Shown here: in pieces, positions 61,301-64,000 of the stretch
How positions within the stretch are numbered: the first letter of the stretch is position 1
Layout of the letters: each line of letters starts with the position of its first letter
Made by a program: the position numbers and the translations under genes
Source: Candidatus Parcubacteria bacterium
Lineage (GTDB): Bacteria > Patescibacteriota > Microgenomatia > UBA12405
Assembly: GCA_023443725.1 (NCBI GenBank)
Contig: JAEZTF010000007.1
Location: forward strand, 137,964 to 201,963
Direction of reading: 5' to 3'
DNA length: 64,000 nt
Notes under the pieces: model-generated
What the model saw: the letters and a program-made list of their open reading frames with translations, nothing else
What the model was told of the DNA's origin: nothing
The model's database searches: none

Positions 61301-64000
61301 TTGGTTATGAAGCTGGTGTTGGTGCTAGTGCAGCTTACAGTTCTAATTTCTTTGGACAATATGCAGGGAAATATGCCATTAGTGGTTATAGAGCTAATTA
61401 TTTTGGTGAAAGTGCCGGTCAAAGTGCTACCAACGCTTCATATTCCAATTTTTTTGGTTATTCAGCTGGTGTTGGTGCTAGCAGTGCCACTGGTTCTAAT
61501 TTTATTGGTACCAATGCTGGACAAAATGCCACTACTGCACGTTATTCAAATTTCTTTGGTAATGATGCTGGAAGATATGCTACTAATGCTAATTTTTCTA
61601 ATTTCATTGGTATAGATGCTGGTATAGGTGCCAGTAATGCTTCTAGCGCAATTTTTATTGGCTCAGGTGCTGGTTATAATGATACAGTCAATACTGTAAG
61701 TAATGGTACTGCCATTGCTATTGGTGATTATTCTGGAACTGGTGGATATAAAAATAGTATTGCCATCGGGCATGGTGTTATTAATACTGCCGAAGAACAG
61801 GCTAACATTGGAAATGTTCTTTATCTTAGTGGTATCTATAATTCCGATACTCAATCAGGTGCAGCTGTTGCTAATGGAAAAGTTGGTATTGGCACTACTA
61901 ATCCAACATACAAATTAGATGTTGCTGGTGATGGTCGATTCTCTACTAATTTAAATATTGGTGGCACATTAACTATTTCTCAAGGTGCTCAAGATGGTTA
62001 CGTTTTAACTTCAGATGCTAGTGGTCACACTTATTGGGGTGTCGGTAGTACTGCTAGTGGAGTCAATTACACTGCCAGTAATGGCATCAGCCAAGTTGGT
62101 AATGATTTCAGATTAAATCTTGGTTCTACTAATGTTTGGTTAGCTCCACAAATATTTACTAATGGTATTGGAGTCACTGGTACTGCTAATTTAACCAATG
62201 CTCTAAATGTCGGCGGTACTGCCTATTTTGCCAATAATGTCGGTATCGGTACAACTTCTCCGATAGCAAAATTACATATTTTCAATAGTAGTGACAATTC
62301 AGAATTGCTTCGTTTTGACGCTACATCTGGTCGTTATACTAGTATTCAAAATTATCTTCCAAATGGTAGTTATGATAATGCTGGAACACAATTTTATAAA
62401 AATAGTACTTGGGGTGAATTTAAATTTAGTAATCTTAACGGTGACTTATTAACAATTAATAAAGTTGGTAATGTTGGTATTGGTACTACTAATCCAACTT
62501 CCAAACTCCAAGTCGCAGGTAATATCGAACTCGGTGACGGTACTACTACCCAATCACTTTATGCCTATAATTCGGATCGTTCTTATAATGGTCAACTTGA
62601 ACTTTACAATTTAGCCACCGGTAATGTCACTTTAAAAACTAGTTTCGACAGTGGCAATATAATTCTTATACCTGGAACCACTGGAAAAGTTGGTATTGGT
62701 ACCACTTCCCCATCTTACAAACTTGATATTGCTGGTGAGGGTCGATTTAGTACTAATCTTAATATCGGCAACACACTTAGCACTACTAATTTAGTAATAG
62801 GATCTAGTAATTTAGTTACTAATCTTAATGCTGATCTGTTGGATGGACTTCATGCTTCTAACTTTTTACAAGTTGGTGACAGTGGAACATTTATTTACAC
62901 CGCTAGTAATGGTATCAGTCAAGTTGGTAATGATTTCAGATTAAATCTTGGTTCTACCAATGTTTGGTTAGCTCCACAAATATTTACTAATGGAATAGGA
63001 GTCAGTGGCACCGCCAGTTTTAGTAATGATATTAATTTAAGCAACAATTATATTACTAATGGTACTCAACCAGGGAATTCTAATTTTATTGGTGCTAATG
63101 CAGGACAAAATGCTTTCAATGCCAATAATTCAAATTTCTTTGGTCAAAGTGCTGGTGTTGGTACTAGCTATGCCCATGATTCAAATTTCTTTGGTCAAAG
63201 TGCCGGTATTGGTGCCAGTAGTGCTTACCTTTCCAATTTTTTTGGTAATCTTGCTGGTGATAGAGCTACTAATGCTCGAAACTCTAATTTCCTTGGTCAA
63301 TATGCTGGTCAACTTGGTACTAATGCTCGAAACTCTAATTTCCTTGGTCAATATGCTGGTTATCTTGCTACCAACGCCGATAATTCAAATTTCTTTGGTT
63401 ATAATGCTGGAGTAAGTTCAATAAATGCTAATAACTCCAATTTTTTTGGTTATCAATCTGGTTATGGAGCATCTAATGCTTCTTATTCAAATTTCTTTGG
63501 TAGAAGTGCAGGAACATATGGTGTCGGTGCCTCTTATTCTAATTTCTTTGGTTATTACGCAGGTTCTGGTGCTAGTATGGCTGCTAATTCAATATTTATT
63601 GGTACCTATGCTGGTTATAATGATGCTGTTAATACTGGTAGCACTGCAACTTCAATTGCTATTGGTCGATATGCAGGTGCTGGTGGATATAAAAATAGTA
63701 TTGCTTTAGGACGAGGAGTAATTAATACTGCAGAACAACAAGCTAACATTGGAAATGTTCTTTATCTTAGTGGTATCTATAATTCCGATACTCAATCAGG
63801 TGCTGCTGTTGCTGGTGGCAAAGTTGGTATTGGGACTACTAATCCTACTCAAACTCTTACTGTTGCCGGAGATGAATATTTAACTGGTCAATTGTTTGTT
63901 GGTACTGGTTTTACTGGAGCAGCTGGACAAGTCTTAGTTAGTACTGGTGTTGGTACTAGCTATGCCCATGATTCAAATTTCTTTGGTCAAAGTGCCGGTA
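55351..64000 (+). CDS. Giant membrane-anchored repeat adhesin (continues past window; joined to the preceding frame by +1 shift)
   Basis: An open frame of about 2,880 codons runs off the window. It first completes the second SAM-like domain. A membrane helix follows (KYLLISSLIIIVSGIGITLY), then an extracellular domain (ANRFLSFQGRLTDSAGNPIN ... MDPRQPIATVAYAVNSESL) typical of tail-fibre-like proteins. Next come NIGIGTTNPLAKLSI-type segments and at least three arrays of a 17-residue repeat (consensus SNFFGYQAGIGASNAYN). Each array is followed by the same cap (IFIGSYAGYND...SIALGQGVINTAEQQ). The fold is probably a YadA-head-like beta-roll. Likely role: attachment to another cell. Confidence 0.8.
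57679..59565 (+). repeat. 17-residue (51-bp) coding repeat array 1, 37 units
   Basis: Consecutive units start SNFFG or close variants. Positions 8-9 are usually AG or SG, and position 15 is usually Ala. Units 36-37 are the most alike. Sequence varies strongly at DNA level, so most copies are old. Confidence 0.9.
60169..61647 (+). repeat. 17-residue coding repeat array 2, 29 units
   Basis: Same unit as array 1, entered through the shared lead-in TNGTQPGN and closed by the same IFIG cap. Units 19 and 20 are identical except for the last residue, indicating a recent duplication. Confidence 0.9.
63079..63588 (+). repeat. 17-residue coding repeat array 3, 10 units
   Basis: Same unit and same flanking lead-in and cap. 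Units 5 and 6 share most bases. It is much shorter than arrays 1 and 2. Confidence 0.9.
63944..64000 (+). repeat. 57-bp exact copy of 63152-63208 at the window end
   Basis: The last 57 bases repeat part of array 3 exactly and in frame. They join directly to a GQVLVSTG segment without the usual lead-in, so this is either a recombination junction or an assembly join. Confidence 0.8.

Noticed and set aside
57640..61854. Many 60-225-codon frames, on both strands, inside the adhesin repeat arrays
   Set aside because: They are phase shadows of the 51-bp coding repeat. Their proteins are Leu/Ile/Val or Ser/Thr monotonies, and the +1 frame coding the adhesin is uninterrupted.
57679..63588. CRISPR-like periodic array
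   Set aside because: The 51-bp period is exact, coding and degenerate. There are no identical direct repeats with unique spacers and no cas genes.
1..64000. Genetic code 25 (TGA as glycine)
   Set aside because: TGA ends several genes at sensible places, including ATGA overlaps at ruvB and comEC/DUF559, and conserved Gly positions use GGN.

Overview
This window looks like a low-GC member of the Candidate Phyla Radiation (Patescibacteria), probably Microgenomates or a relative. The grounds are small AT-rich housekeeping genes, a ribosomal L11/L1 and L10/L7-L12 set, many small unknown proteins, very large repetitive surface proteins and a DNA-uptake (Com) locus. TGA behaves as a stop (for example in ATGA overlaps), so I see no sign of genetic code 25. 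The placement rests on gene style, not on a phylogeny.

Layout. 1-1.2 kb: the end of rplK, then rplA. 1.3-9.6 kb: ddl and a MurF-like ligase in divergent orientation, hydrolases, and a group of small unknown genes with strong Shine-Dalgarno (SD) sites and long hairpin terminators. 9.7-10.9 kb: an L10 leader RNA with attenuator, rplJ and rplL. 10.9-20.9 kb: transporter, TrmB-type regulator, deaminase, sugar-nucleotide genes, ruvCAB with a phosphoribosyltransferase, murB. 21-31.6 kb: WecG-type glycosyltransferase, mreB, a PEGA-domain surface protein, two tRNAs plus a broken one, M16 peptidase, leuS and a class A beta-lactamase-like protein. 31.6-34.5 kb: comEA and a comEC split in two by a DUF559-bearing repeat element. 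34.6-39.2 kb: a mini-protein operon, secreted WxL-like/DUF916-like proteins, a second DUF559 element and pgi. 39.3-46.4 kb: accessory small genes, a 589-aa lipoprotein and a RAYT transposase remnant. 46.5-49.1 kb: ppdK. 49.3-54.2 kb: a second secreted-protein cluster. 54.9-64 kb: an open-ended giant adhesin whose cytoplasmic N-terminus resembles integrase SAM-like domains.

Three observations stand out. First, a family of terminal-inverted-repeat palindromic elements occurs as two DUF559-coding copies, two short copies without a gene and two single ends. One copy splits comEC, one enlarges a signal peptide in frame, and several abut or supply stop codons of host genes. Second, about twenty housekeeping genes have a -10 box 5-9 bases before the start codon, which implies leaderless mRNAs. 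The small accessory genes instead have SD sites, longer leaders and strong terminators. Third, the giant adhesin joins two XerC-like core-binding domains (the second crossed by a +1 frame change) to a membrane segment and at least three arrays of a 17-residue repeat.

Functionally the core genes cover translation, peptidoglycan synthesis and cell shape (ddl, murF-like, murB, mreB), recombination (ruvABC), DNA uptake (comEA/comEC), glycan precursor supply and sugar metabolism (pgi, ppdK). The accessory genes are mainly secreted or surface-anchored.
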